From Methanosarcinaceae archaeon (GTDB lineage: Archaea > Halobacteriota > Methanosarcinia > Methanosarcinales > Methanosarcinaceae): 6,070 nucleotides of DNA. The position numbers and the translations under genes are program-made. Shown in pieces: positions 1-5,011 of the stretch; within the stretch, counting starts at the first letter, position 1, and the number at the start of each line of letters is the position of its first letter. The notes beneath the pieces were generated by a model. It saw only the letters and a list, made by a program, of their open reading frames with translations, was not told the origin of the DNA and did not search any database. The stretch lies in contig JAUVKD010000065.1 of assembly GCA_030596385.1 (NCBI GenBank), forward strand, positions 1 through 6,070, written 5' to 3'.

Positions 1-734
1 CTGATAAGGATGTACATCTGGTAAAAGAACTTTCAACGAAGTTGCTTGGGAAACTGAGTAAGTCACCACTTACGGGCACAGAAATTGTGGTTGTATCTCC
101 CACACTTGCATATCATCACCTGCCGCATTCGGCATGCGATGTTGCCGAGTTCCTGCGCCGTGGCGGTGCGAATACAAATATGATTGGGCTTGCAAGGGGC
201 ATGGGGCGAAGGGTTGCAATGTCTGCTGATTATGAGAGAAAGCTCATCAATGAGCATGATATTGCATTATTCACATTTGGCACATTTCGTGACTGTATTG
301 TCAATAAAAAACCAAAACTGTTTGAAGGCATTGAAATACCTATTGTTGTCACAGGTGGACCTGATATCAAGACTGAAGATATTCCTGGGGCGGATATATA
401 CATTGGGGGAATTGGACGTGTGTCTCATCGTTTGCGTAAAGGGCCGGAATTAGAAGATCTTGACAGGATGAATGAAATTGTCAGTGAAGTGGTCGGCAGG
501 GTGCGTAAAAATATTGCAAAAGATCCTCTTGCGGTTTTACCTGCAAGAATCATGAAAGAAATTAAAGATCAGATACCTGAGATCGAGCATGTTTTAACTC
601 CTGCACCTATTACAATCCAGCTTGATGGACTTCGCGTAAAGTTACCTTATGATGAGTTCCATGAGAGAGTAAAGAATATCGAATTCGATGAGGTTCCATT
701 ATTATCAGAAGTTTCAAATGTTATGCAATCGTAA
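1..734 (+). CDS. mmp7: Methanogenesis marker protein 7 (DUF2113/McrC-like), 3' part
   Basis: The reading frame is open from base 3, so the gene starts left of the window; 243 codons are visible before TAA at 732-734. The TTG at 42 lies inside a continuous frame and should not be taken as the start. Recognised from family motifs: HHLPHSACDVAEFLRR followed by TNMIGLARG and, further on, VVTGGP and IYIGGIGRVSHRLRKG. The family is about 300 residues long, so roughly the first 60 are missing. It is found in organisms with methyl-coenzyme M reductase (MCR), is often clustered with other marker genes (mmp17, 15, 5, 6, 3), and, as I recall, is part of the ATP-dependent MCR activation complex with McrC and component A2. 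It would act in the cytosol, in MCR maturation rather than catalysis. No other marker gene follows, so this is probably the end of its operon. Confidence 0.85.
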   Translation, partial: DKDVHLVKELSTKLLGKLSKSPLTGTEIVVVSPTLAYHHLPHSACDVAEFLRRGGANTNMIGLARGMGRRVAMSADYERKLINEHDIALFTFGTFRDCIVNKKPKLFEGIEIPIVVTGGPDIKTEDIPGADIYIGGIGRVSHRLRKGPELEDLDRMNEIVSEVVGRVRKNIAKDPLAVLPARIMKEIKDQIPEIEHVLTPAPITIQLDGLRVKLPYDEFHERVKNIEFDEVPLLSEVSNVMQS

Positions 735-788
735 ATGAAAAATTATATATTGATTAAGATAAAATTTAAATCTGAAGTTGGTTTTGTA

Positions 789-820
789 ATATGATATAAA
801 TATAATATTTTGTATCATAT
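789..820 (+). terminator. AT-rich stem-loop after mmp7 (terminator or operator)
   Basis: Bases 789-800 pair with 809-820 (11 of 12 Watson-Crick, one G-T), leaving an 8-base loop TATAATAT. It lies 55 bases after the mmp7 stop and about 80 before the next start. No long T run follows, and archaeal terminators usually rely on T runs more than on hairpins, so an operator for the next gene is an equal possibility. Confidence 0.3.
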
Positions 821-841
821 GGCATTATAATATTATGCATG

Positions 842-853
842 ATTATATATAAT
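842..853 (+). promoter_or_regulatory. Probable TATA box for the AhpD-like gene
   Basis: ATTATATATAAT is a perfect 12-bp palindrome containing a good archaeal TATA element. Transcription starting about 25 bases downstream would give a 5' leader of roughly 25-30 bases, which would include the AGGAG ribosome binding site at 884-888. No clear purine-rich BRE is visible on the 5' side. Confidence 0.5.
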
Positions 854-897
854 TATTCCATTTTTATCTATCACAAAATATATAGGAGACCTGGTCT

Positions 898-1350
898 ATG
901 GAAATTGAAAAAATCAGGGGAATTTTGAAAAAAAAACCTGAGGATGCTGTAGATGAACTTCTTGATGATGTCAAGGAAAGATATGGTGAGATCCCATATA
1001 TTATGGATTTCATGAAAGGTATGCCTGAACTTTTGATTACAAAGGTTTTGTACGATAATTCCATCATGCGTGAGTTCAAGCGCATGGATCCAAAGACAGT
1101 TGAGTTGATATCAATAGGTGTTTCCGCTGCACTTCGTTGTGATCACTGTTTAAAGATGCACATTAGGGTTGCAAACCGTATAGGGATTACAAAAGAGGAG
1201 ATATTTGATGCTATTTTAATAGGGGGCACATTGTCTAATGCATCTGTGCTTGCTGAAGGTACGCGAGCACTTGATTCTGAACTTTCTTGTAATGGTGATA
1301 CTGGTGAAATGTGCGATGTGTGTGATCTCTCAATTGATAAAGATGATTAA
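898..1350 (+). CDS. Carboxymuconolactone decarboxylase / AhpD-like family protein
   Basis: A 150-residue protein with ATG at 898 and AGGAG nine bases upstream. The core matches the CMD/AhpD family: E69, then C81-D-H-C84 with H88 (E-x11-C-x2-C-x3-H), the thiol and proton-relay residues of AhpD-type peroxidase partners, followed by the alpha-helical part EEIFDAILIGGTLSNASVLAEGTRAL. The family includes true decarboxylases and alkylhydroperoxidase-type thiol proteins; the intact CxxC favours a thiol-disulphide or peroxidase role over decarboxylation, but the substrate cannot be read from the sequence. No signal peptide, so cytosolic. The C-terminal tail carries three further cysteines (C131, C139, C142, the last two again CxxC), which the core fold does not need. 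The alkyltransferase gene follows after 69 bases on the same strand, so co-transcription is likely. Confidence 0.85.
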   Translation: MEIEKIRGILKKKPEDAVDELLDDVKERYGEIPYIMDFMKGMPELLITKVLYDNSIMREFKRMDPKTVELISIGVSAALRCDHCLKMHIRVANRIGITKEEIFDAILIGGTLSNASVLAEGTRALDSELSCNGDTGEMCDVCDLSIDKDD

Positions 1351-1419
1351 TTGAAAAATATCATGTCAAAAGCGAAAAAGGCAACAACTTGAGATAGAAT
1401 TGTTTGGTGATGATGATGT

Positions 1420-1812
1420 ATGAATGCTGATAAATTGTATCAGGATATTTTAAGATACTTGATGGGTGAAAATGTTGATTTTTTGAAATACGAACCGGAC
1501 CTCTCCAGTTTAACAGGGTTTGAGCAAAAAGTGCTCGGTGAAACAAGTAAGATATCATATGGTGCGACCATTACATATTCCGAACTTGCAGACCGAATCG
1601 GAAGCAGTGGGGGTGCACAAGCTGTGGGACAGGCATTGTCTAAAAATCCATATCCTATTGTAATCCCGTGTCACAGGGTGATTGCAAAATATGGAATTGG
1701 GGGGTATAACGGCGGGGTTAAGTTGAAGAAATGGTTGCTTGAGATTGAAGCGAATGGACTTGATCATAAAATATGCGACCGCACGAGATCGCGGCATGTT
1801 CCTACATCATGA
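1420..1812 (+). CDS. ogt: Methylated-DNA--protein-cysteine S-methyltransferase (MGMT/Ogt), short form
   Basis: A 130-residue suicide DNA-repair protein that moves the alkyl group from O6-alkylguanine (and O4-alkylthymine) to its own cysteine. The active-site motif IPCHRV is intact with C84 as acceptor; Y53, N76 and E110 sit at the usual spacing, followed by GGYNGGVKLKKWLLEIE. Start at ATG 1420, supported by GGTGAT at 1406-1411; three consecutive in-frame TGA codons at 1408-1416 rule out an upstream extension. The N-terminal domain is reduced to about 33 residues, shorter than the usual 150-180-residue enzymes. Oddity: the residue 17 before the catalytic cysteine, normally the arginine finger that flips the base (R128 in human MGMT), is Gln67 (CAA, one base from CGA). 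Because the acceptor cysteine is present this is not an alkyltransferase-like protein of the Trp type. The final 19 residues are a polar tail of unknown role. Confidence 0.88.
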   Translation: MNADKLYQDILRYLMGENVDFLKYEPDLSSLTGFEQKVLGETSKISYGATITYSELADRIGSSGGAQAVGQALSKNPYPIVIPCHRVIAKYGIGGYNGGVKLKKWLLEIEANGLDHKICDRTRSRHVPTS

Positions 1813-1980
1813 ACATGAAATACAAAATGGTTTTAAAGCGTTGTCGTATTTGCAGATATGAAAATGGCATTCCAGGATTTACGGTTTTGGTAGCAGTGGA
1901 ATAAAACCATACGATGGGGACTAATAGTTATATTTTAAGAGTTTATAAAATCTAAGATATAAGATCACACAGCTGAATAA

Positions 1981-2856
1981 TTAATATACAGCCAGTTCAT
2001 TAAGGACATCAGTTTTTGACAAAACACCTTTTGGTACACCGTCGATTGTAACGATCAAGCGCCCGATGTTATGATTGTTAAACTTTTTCACAGCTTCATA
2101 CAAAGGAGCTTCACCATCAATCGTAACAAGATTTTTTGCCATTATATCCCTGACCTTCAACGTTGTTCTGCCGGTTGCAAGAGCATTTCCTATATCTGTG
2201 AATGTCACAACTCCAACAATGACGCCCTTTTCTTCAACAGGTGCCCCGTGTATATTATTTCTTACAAGAACTCTGGCAGTTTCTTGGATATTCGCATTGA
2301 TACTAACCATAGTGGCAACCTTTCTGACATAATACTTAACAGATTTTTTGGGGAGAGATACCATTTCTGTTATTGAAAAAAGCAATGTGTTTTGACTGTC
2401 ATCACGACCAATAATCTCTCCACGAACAATTAAGTGGTTTACAGGAGTAGGACCTATCTGAATCAAATCTCCCTGAACAAAATCCCTGATATTACCAAGT
2501 ACCTGTACCGTGCTGTTACAAAGGTCCGGATGCCTGATAGTTGTAAAACTAATCTCTGCTGCAGTTGCATCTTTGACAAGTTTGTTGTTTTTGTAAATTG
2601 GAACAATTGCCTCATTTTCTATTGTAGTGATATTCAATGCATTATATGCGGCACCTGTTGCCTTATATCCGCCTTTTGGACCAGGTACGCCTTCTACCAG
2701 ACCAAGAATTTTCAAAGATTGCATCTGATTACGTACCGTACCTGGATTTCGATTTATAATACTTGCAATCTCTTCACCTTTGACGGCACGGTTTTTTTCT
2801 CTCTGCAAATTAATAAGTGCAATAAGAATATCCTTTTGAATTAGAGTAAGTTCCAC
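1981..2856 (-). CDS. COG2524-type transcriptional regulator: winged HTH plus two CBS domains
   Basis: A 291-residue protein on the GTG start at 2854-2856, giving the usual family start MELTxIQK. An in-frame GTG at 2866-2868 would add four residues but has no ribosome binding site, whereas GGGTG lies 7-8 bases before the chosen start. Residues 2-65 form a winged helix (NRNPGTVRNQMQSLKILGL, then the wing VPGPKGGYK). Residues about 80-165 are a middle beta-rich domain. CBS1 spans about 176-230 with T218-F-T-D221, and CBS2 about 234-291 with S280-K-T-D283, the S/T-x-x-D ribose-contact motifs typical of nucleotide-binding CBS pairs. Family knowledge: an archaeal DNA-binding regulator whose activity probably responds to an adenine nucleotide or S-adenosyl ligand; no target is known from the window. 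It is convergent with ogt and has its own promoter, possibly self-regulated. Confidence 0.85.
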   Translation of the reverse strand: MELTLIQKDILIALINLQREKNRAVKGEEIASIINRNPGTVRNQMQSLKILGLVEGVPGPKGGYKATGAAYNALNITTIENEAIVPIYKNNKLVKDATAAEISFTTIRHPDLCNSTVQVLGNIRDFVQGDLIQIGPTPVNHLIVRGEIIGRDDSQNTLLFSITEMVSLPKKSVKYYVRKVATMVSINANIQETARVLVRNNIHGAPVEEKGVIVGVVTFTDIGNALATGRTTLKVRDIMAKNLVTIDGEAPLYEAVKKFNNHNIGRLIVTIDGVPKGVLSKTDVLNELAVY

Positions 2857-2883
2857 TAAAACACCCACATTTTTATGTGAGAC

Positions 2884-2929
2884 AAGTACTCAAAGGTTGT
2901 ATATATACATATTGTGGTATTCAGTACTT
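2884..2929 (-). promoter_or_regulatory. Promoter of the CBS regulator, TATA box flanked by AGTACT motifs
   Basis: On the minus strand ATGTATATATAC (2899-2910) is a strong TATA element. A start about 25 bases downstream falls near 2878, about 20 bases before the GTG at 2856. The TATA box is bracketed by AAGTACT (2884-2890) and AGTACTT (2923-2929), an inverted repeat whose centres lie 39 bases apart. A further small inverted repeat, CACAT-TTTT-ATGTG (2866-2879), lies between TATA box and start codon. Paired palindromes around a TATA box suit autorepression by a dimeric winged-helix protein, but this is inference. Confidence 0.5.
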
Positions 2930-3004
2930 CCGAAATTATGGCGTCAAGATAGACCTGGATTTCACAAATCAATATCAACAAACTGCGAATGCACCTGTTT
3001 CCAC

Positions 3005-3166
3005 TCATAAAATCGATTGAAGAATAGCGATTAATTCACCAGATCGATCTGCTGACTCCAAAACTTCTATAAAATCTCTTGGAATACACATTCGCTTCGT
3101 ATTAGCAATTGGTACAGCTGACCCCCTTCTAATTTTCCAATATTCTCGTATATAAGATAAGTGCAC
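3005..3166 (-). CDS. Possible 53-residue ORF, unknown, perhaps a remnant
   Basis: Open from a GTG at 3164-3166 to TGA at 3005-3007. The C-terminal half (around NTKRMCIPRDFIEVLESAD, then ELIAILQSIL) has an amphipathic, protein-like composition, unlike the random AT-rich frames nearby. No ribosome binding site precedes the GTG; the internal ATG in KRMC would leave only 28 residues. I recognise no family. It could be the 3' end of a decayed gene belonging to the same remnant zone as the transposase fragment to its right, or simply chance. Confidence 0.2.
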   Translation of the reverse strand: MHLSYIREYWKIRRGSAVPIANTKRMCIPRDFIEVLESADRSGELIAILQSIL

Positions 3167-3203
3167 AGCTGTTTATGTGGGTGTTTCAGCATTCTTGTTG
3201 AAC

Positions 3204-3257
3204 GTAGGCTAAAGAGAGGTAAGTTAAAGAGAGGTAAGCTAAAGAGAAGTAGGCTAA
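3204..3257 (+). repeat. 15-bp tandem repeat, about 3.6 copies
   Basis: Units GTAGGCTAAAGAGAG (3204-3218), GTAAGTTAAAGAGAG (3219-3233), GTAAGCTAAAGAGAA (3234-3248) and a partial fourth starting GTAGGCTAA (3249-3257). Adjacent units differ at one to three positions. On the plus strand they would encode a repeated KRGKL in a 93-codon frame that I consider spurious. The array lies directly at the downstream end of the transposase remnant. Confidence 0.85.
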
Positions 3258-3262
3258 TATTC

Positions 3263-3505
3263 TTACGGCATTATCCGGCAAACAAAGACAACTCTTCCAC
3301 CTGCCCTGTGAGTTCCATCCAGGTGGAAAATCATGCATCCTTTATGCTCAATCAATGTCTTTATTTTCTTGTGCATACTTTTATGAAGTTACTTGAAAAG
3401 CAAAAGGAAGTCAAGATTCCGGTTCGATGTAGTTCCTGTTGAGATGTATATTCCTTTTGTGCATTTGTATAGGTGGTTTCGATAAAATTCTGATGCACAG
3501 CTCAT
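3263..3505 (-). pseudogene. Degraded DDE-type transposase fragment
   Basis: On the minus strand one frame runs from ATG at 3505 to a TAA at 3263-3265, interrupted once by an in-frame TAA at 3389-3391. Upstream of that stop it reads GIYISTGTTSNRNLDFLLLF; downstream it reads MHKKIKTLIEHKGC, then MIFHLDGTHRAGGRVVFVCR. This resembles the stretch of large DDE transposases where an HTH-like 'iSxgtvSn...FL..f..LH' block precedes the first catalytic aspartate in 'h-h-D-G-T...g..vhFV.R'. Only about 80 codons remain, with no second aspartate or glutamate, so it cannot be active. Frame continuity across the stop is the main evidence for a real former gene. The IS family is undetermined and no terminal inverted repeats were found. 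Confidence 0.45.
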
Positions 3506-3529
3506 ATTGCAAGATCCCGCACAGCAACA

Positions 3530-3545
3530 CCGCCGCAAGCGGCGG
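3530..3545. repeat. GC-rich perfect hairpin
   Basis: CCGCCGC-AA-GCGGCGG, a 7-bp perfect inverted repeat, all G and C, in a region otherwise mostly A and T. Read on the minus strand the same bases fall in a short frame ending ESAACGGVAVRDLAI before TGA at about 3504, which has some flavour of a coding-end remnant. It may be an IS-associated or protein-bound hairpin; no T run follows on either strand, so it is unlikely to be a terminator. Confidence 0.5.
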
Positions 3546-3991
3546 ATTCCAAACATTACAAAAAAATCATGTGACTATTCAGCCATACTAAAAACCGGAT
3601 ACCTATAGCGAAAATTCGATTATTTGTGTCTATGGCGATACATTTATTAGTTTTTAATACTGAGTTTACATCTATCGATTTCAAAGGTGTTTGACAATTG
3701 TGTGCAATTATTAATTTGTGGGCGATTCAGTCTACAGATAACGTTTATGATAGCCGAATAGTTACAAAATCATCGCGTATTTGTCTAACTGTGAAAACGA
3801 ATTTGTCCACTTTTAAATTAAAACCAATATAACCGTCACATGCGATATATTTTCACACGACTGAATGAATGAATGTCATGGGCGTTTTTGCGACAAATTT
3901 AATATCTATCGGACAGACTAAATGCTCCACAATACTCTCCCATCTCCGTCTTTTTTTATAGTATATAATTTGTAGAATTATATAGTCCGAG
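3546..3991. other. AT-rich stretch without a recognisable gene
   Basis: About 450 bases with no supported gene or RNA. On the minus strand a 50-60-codon frame is open between roughly 3569 and 3735 (with NKCIAIDTNNRIFAIG) but has no good start or ribosome binding site. There is a T7 run on the minus strand at 3570-3576 and a few inverted repeats such as AATTTGTC (3800-3807) with GACAAATT (3892-3899) and GTGAAAA (3791-3797) with TTTTCAC (3850-3856). I assign no function to these. Confidence 0.5.
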
Positions 3992-4081
3992 TTAATCCGA
4001 GCACAGCGAGGATTTTCTTGTTTTGTATATCCAATATACACCACCACCGATGAGTATTATTGCCAGCGCGCCGACCAGATA
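3992..4081 (-). pseudogene. Detached transmembrane-helix fragment (gene remnant)
   Basis: Between TGA (4082-4084) and TAA (3992-3994) the minus strand encodes a 29-residue stretch: YLVGALAIILIGGGVYWIYK followed by TRK. This is a clean membrane helix ending in a positive stop-transfer cluster, as in C-terminal anchors of archaeal surface or transporter proteins. The DNA is locally richer in G and C than its surroundings and codon-like, but there is no ATG, GTG or TTG start, and the frame immediately upstream is stopped. The best reading is the last piece of a decayed membrane-anchored protein; chance is possible. Confidence 0.3.
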
Positions 4082-4212
4082 TCACATCTTTAAGGGTAAT
4101 AAATGCTATAAAACGAAAAACAAATCCTTAAAGTGTGAAAACACCCGACCGCAAAAACAAAGCATATTTGACAGAAACAGAGAGATGATAATATGCGGCC
4201 GGAATGTGTCAT

Positions 4213-4293
4213 TCACTGTGATTCGCACTCAGGCATTTCGATCTGTTCGTAGTACCTTGCACGTTCGATTAATCCTTTGAAATATTCATCCAT
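4213..4293 (-). CDS. Small 26-residue protein, unknown function
   Basis: ATG at 4291-4293, TGA at 4213-4215, encoding MDEYFKGLIERARYYEQIEM plus PECESQ. It is preceded by GAGGTGA (4299-4305), which pairs fully with the archaeal anti-Shine-Dalgarno end of 16S rRNA, five bases before the ATG; this is the best ribosome binding site in the window and the reason to believe so short a gene. The peptide is charged and amphipathic, probably helical, with one cysteine near the end and no membrane segment. It is the last gene of the minus-strand DUF1673 operon, 67 bases after the preceding stop; a weak TATA-like GGTAATATACC (4325-4335) could also give it its own transcript. I recognise no family. It could be a small accessory or regulatory protein of the membrane proteins upstream. 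Confidence 0.5.
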   Translation of the reverse strand: MDEYFKGLIERARYYEQIEMPECESQ

Positions 4294-4296
4294 GTA

Positions 4297-4356
4297 TTTC
4301 ACCTCAGTAATAACTACTACCGCAGGGTATATTACCATGAGCCAAGCGAGGTGAAA
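4297..4356 (-). promoter_or_regulatory. Possible ribosome-binding-site-masking RNA stem
   Basis: In the minus-strand transcript, TTTCACCTC (complement of 4348-4356) lies upstream of GAGGTGAAA (complement of 4297-4305). They are exact 9-nt complements, with one further G-U pair inside, enclosing about 40 bases. The right arm is the whole ribosome binding site of the 26-residue gene. If both arms are on one RNA (read-through from the DUF1673 gene), the site would be masked; a transcript starting at the TATA-like element near 4330 would lack the left arm and be translated freely. Inferred from complementarity only. Confidence 0.35.
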
Positions 4357-4360
4357 GTGT

Positions 4361-4953
4361 TTAAGAATATTGTTCTGGTACGATATTGACATCGACTGCG
4401 TAAAAATATGCTTTATTCATAATCAATGTCTTCCCGTTCTTCTGTTCCCAATAAAGCACTTCGAGAAATTTTATCCATCCAAAGACCATGGTACCCGATA
4501 TAAAAGCCATTCCTCCGGTGATGTTAGTTACCAAAAAGACAATGAAAACGATCAGGCTGATAATAACCAAAAATGTAATCGCTATTTGTTTTCGGGTGGT
4601 TTTTGGTTGTGCGATTCCCCTGCCAGTTCTATTAAACCTGTGCCAATCATTCGCTCCTATGAAAAGATGGAAGAACAAACCACTAATGATGCCTGTCAGG
4701 TACATATTCGGATTTACTTTCCCATACGCATAAAAAATAAAAACAGCCAGGTGCATGAGCACCAATAACTCTAACAAGGCCCTATTGTTTTTTTATTAAA
4801 CCAGCCAGTACCCACAGGAGTTATCCTGTCTCCACGATCCGGTGCATTTACTGGTAGGTCAACAAATTGCAATGCTTGTTTGGTCTTTATTATATTCGCA
4901 TCTGGACACCACCCCATCATTCTTCTAACACTTTCAAAAAGCACAATTTTCAA
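4361..4953 (-). pseudogene. DUF1673-like four-helix membrane protein, split by a frameshift
   Basis: Two overlapping frames make one protein. The first (4771-4953, TTG start at 4951-4953, GGGAGG four bases upstream) gives 60 residues with ESVRRMMGWCP at 7-17 and reaches GWFNKK before running into TAG. The second (4361 to about 4795) continues NNRALLELLVLMHLAVF and then three more membrane segments, ending EQYS. The shift falls at an A7 run (4788-4794 on the plus strand): one extra A would join them into about 197 residues with four helices (combined positions about 60-78, 85-100, 123-145, 147-169), close to the length of its neighbour. MGWCP lies at the same position (13-17) in the neighbour. 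Family DUF1673 is recalled from memory; function unknown. It may be a pseudogene, a sequencing error in a homopolymer, or a gene using slippage. A separate product from the TTG at 4775-4777 is less likely. Confidence 0.65.
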
Positions 4954-5003
4954 TTTTCCTCCCTGTAATGTTCAATCTCAGACTGTATTTCAGATGCAGT
5001 CAT
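4950..5003 (-). CDS. Possible 17-codon leader ORF upstream of the split DUF1673 gene
   Basis: ATG at 5001-5003 to TGA at 4950-4952, encoding MTASEIQSEIEHYREEN, a charged helical peptide. It fills the gap between the two DUF1673 genes, contains the GGGAGG ribosome binding site of the downstream gene, and its TGA overlaps the downstream TTG start by two bases, a typical arrangement for translational coupling. No good ribosome binding site precedes its own ATG, and it is very short, so it may be chance. If real, it could be a coupling leader that explains the weak TTG start and the tight spacing of the site behind it. Confidence 0.25.
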   Translation of the reverse strand: MTASEIQSEIEHYREEN

Positions 5004-5011
5004 ATTGTCTG

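Noticed and set aside
1408..1430. GTGATGA followed by CTGA, like C and D boxes of a guide RNA
   Set aside because: It is only 23 bases long, overlaps the ogt ribosome binding site and start codon, and lacks terminal stem and C'/D' pairs; the repeated TGATGA is better explained as part of the ribosome binding site.
2868..2870. Minus-strand ATG just upstream of the CBS regulator
   Set aside because: It is out of frame and reaches a TAG after four codons; the regulator starts at a GTG.
2856..3008. 50-codon minus-strand ORF overlapping by ATGA the 53-codon ORF and running into the CBS regulator gene
   Set aside because: It covers the TATA box and the AGTACT sites of the regulator, so it is best explained as regulatory DNA that happens to be open.
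3421..3430. GGTTCGATG resembling a tRNA T-loop
   Set aside because: The flanking bases do not form a T-stem and no acceptor, D or anticodon arm can be drawn.
3161..3442. 93-codon plus-strand ORF containing repeated KRGKL
   Set aside because: It runs opposite to the transposase remnant and through the tandem repeat; composition is not protein-like and there is no ribosome binding site.
4090..4212. 40-codon minus-strand ORF whose ATG directly follows the stop of the 26-residue gene
   Set aside because: Phe/Cys/Ser-rich, low-complexity composition with no convincing ribosome binding site of its own; likely chance in AT-rich DNA, though the adjacency was noted.
3853..4280. Open frames of 64 codons (minus) and 85 codons (plus) in the gene-poor region
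   Set aside because: No ribosome binding site or family resemblance, and biased composition; the minus one is out of frame with the clear membrane-helix fragment.
4370..4768. Long plus-strand ORFs over the split DUF1673 gene
   Set aside because: They are antisense to the membrane-helix-encoding frame and carry no family signal or ribosome binding site.
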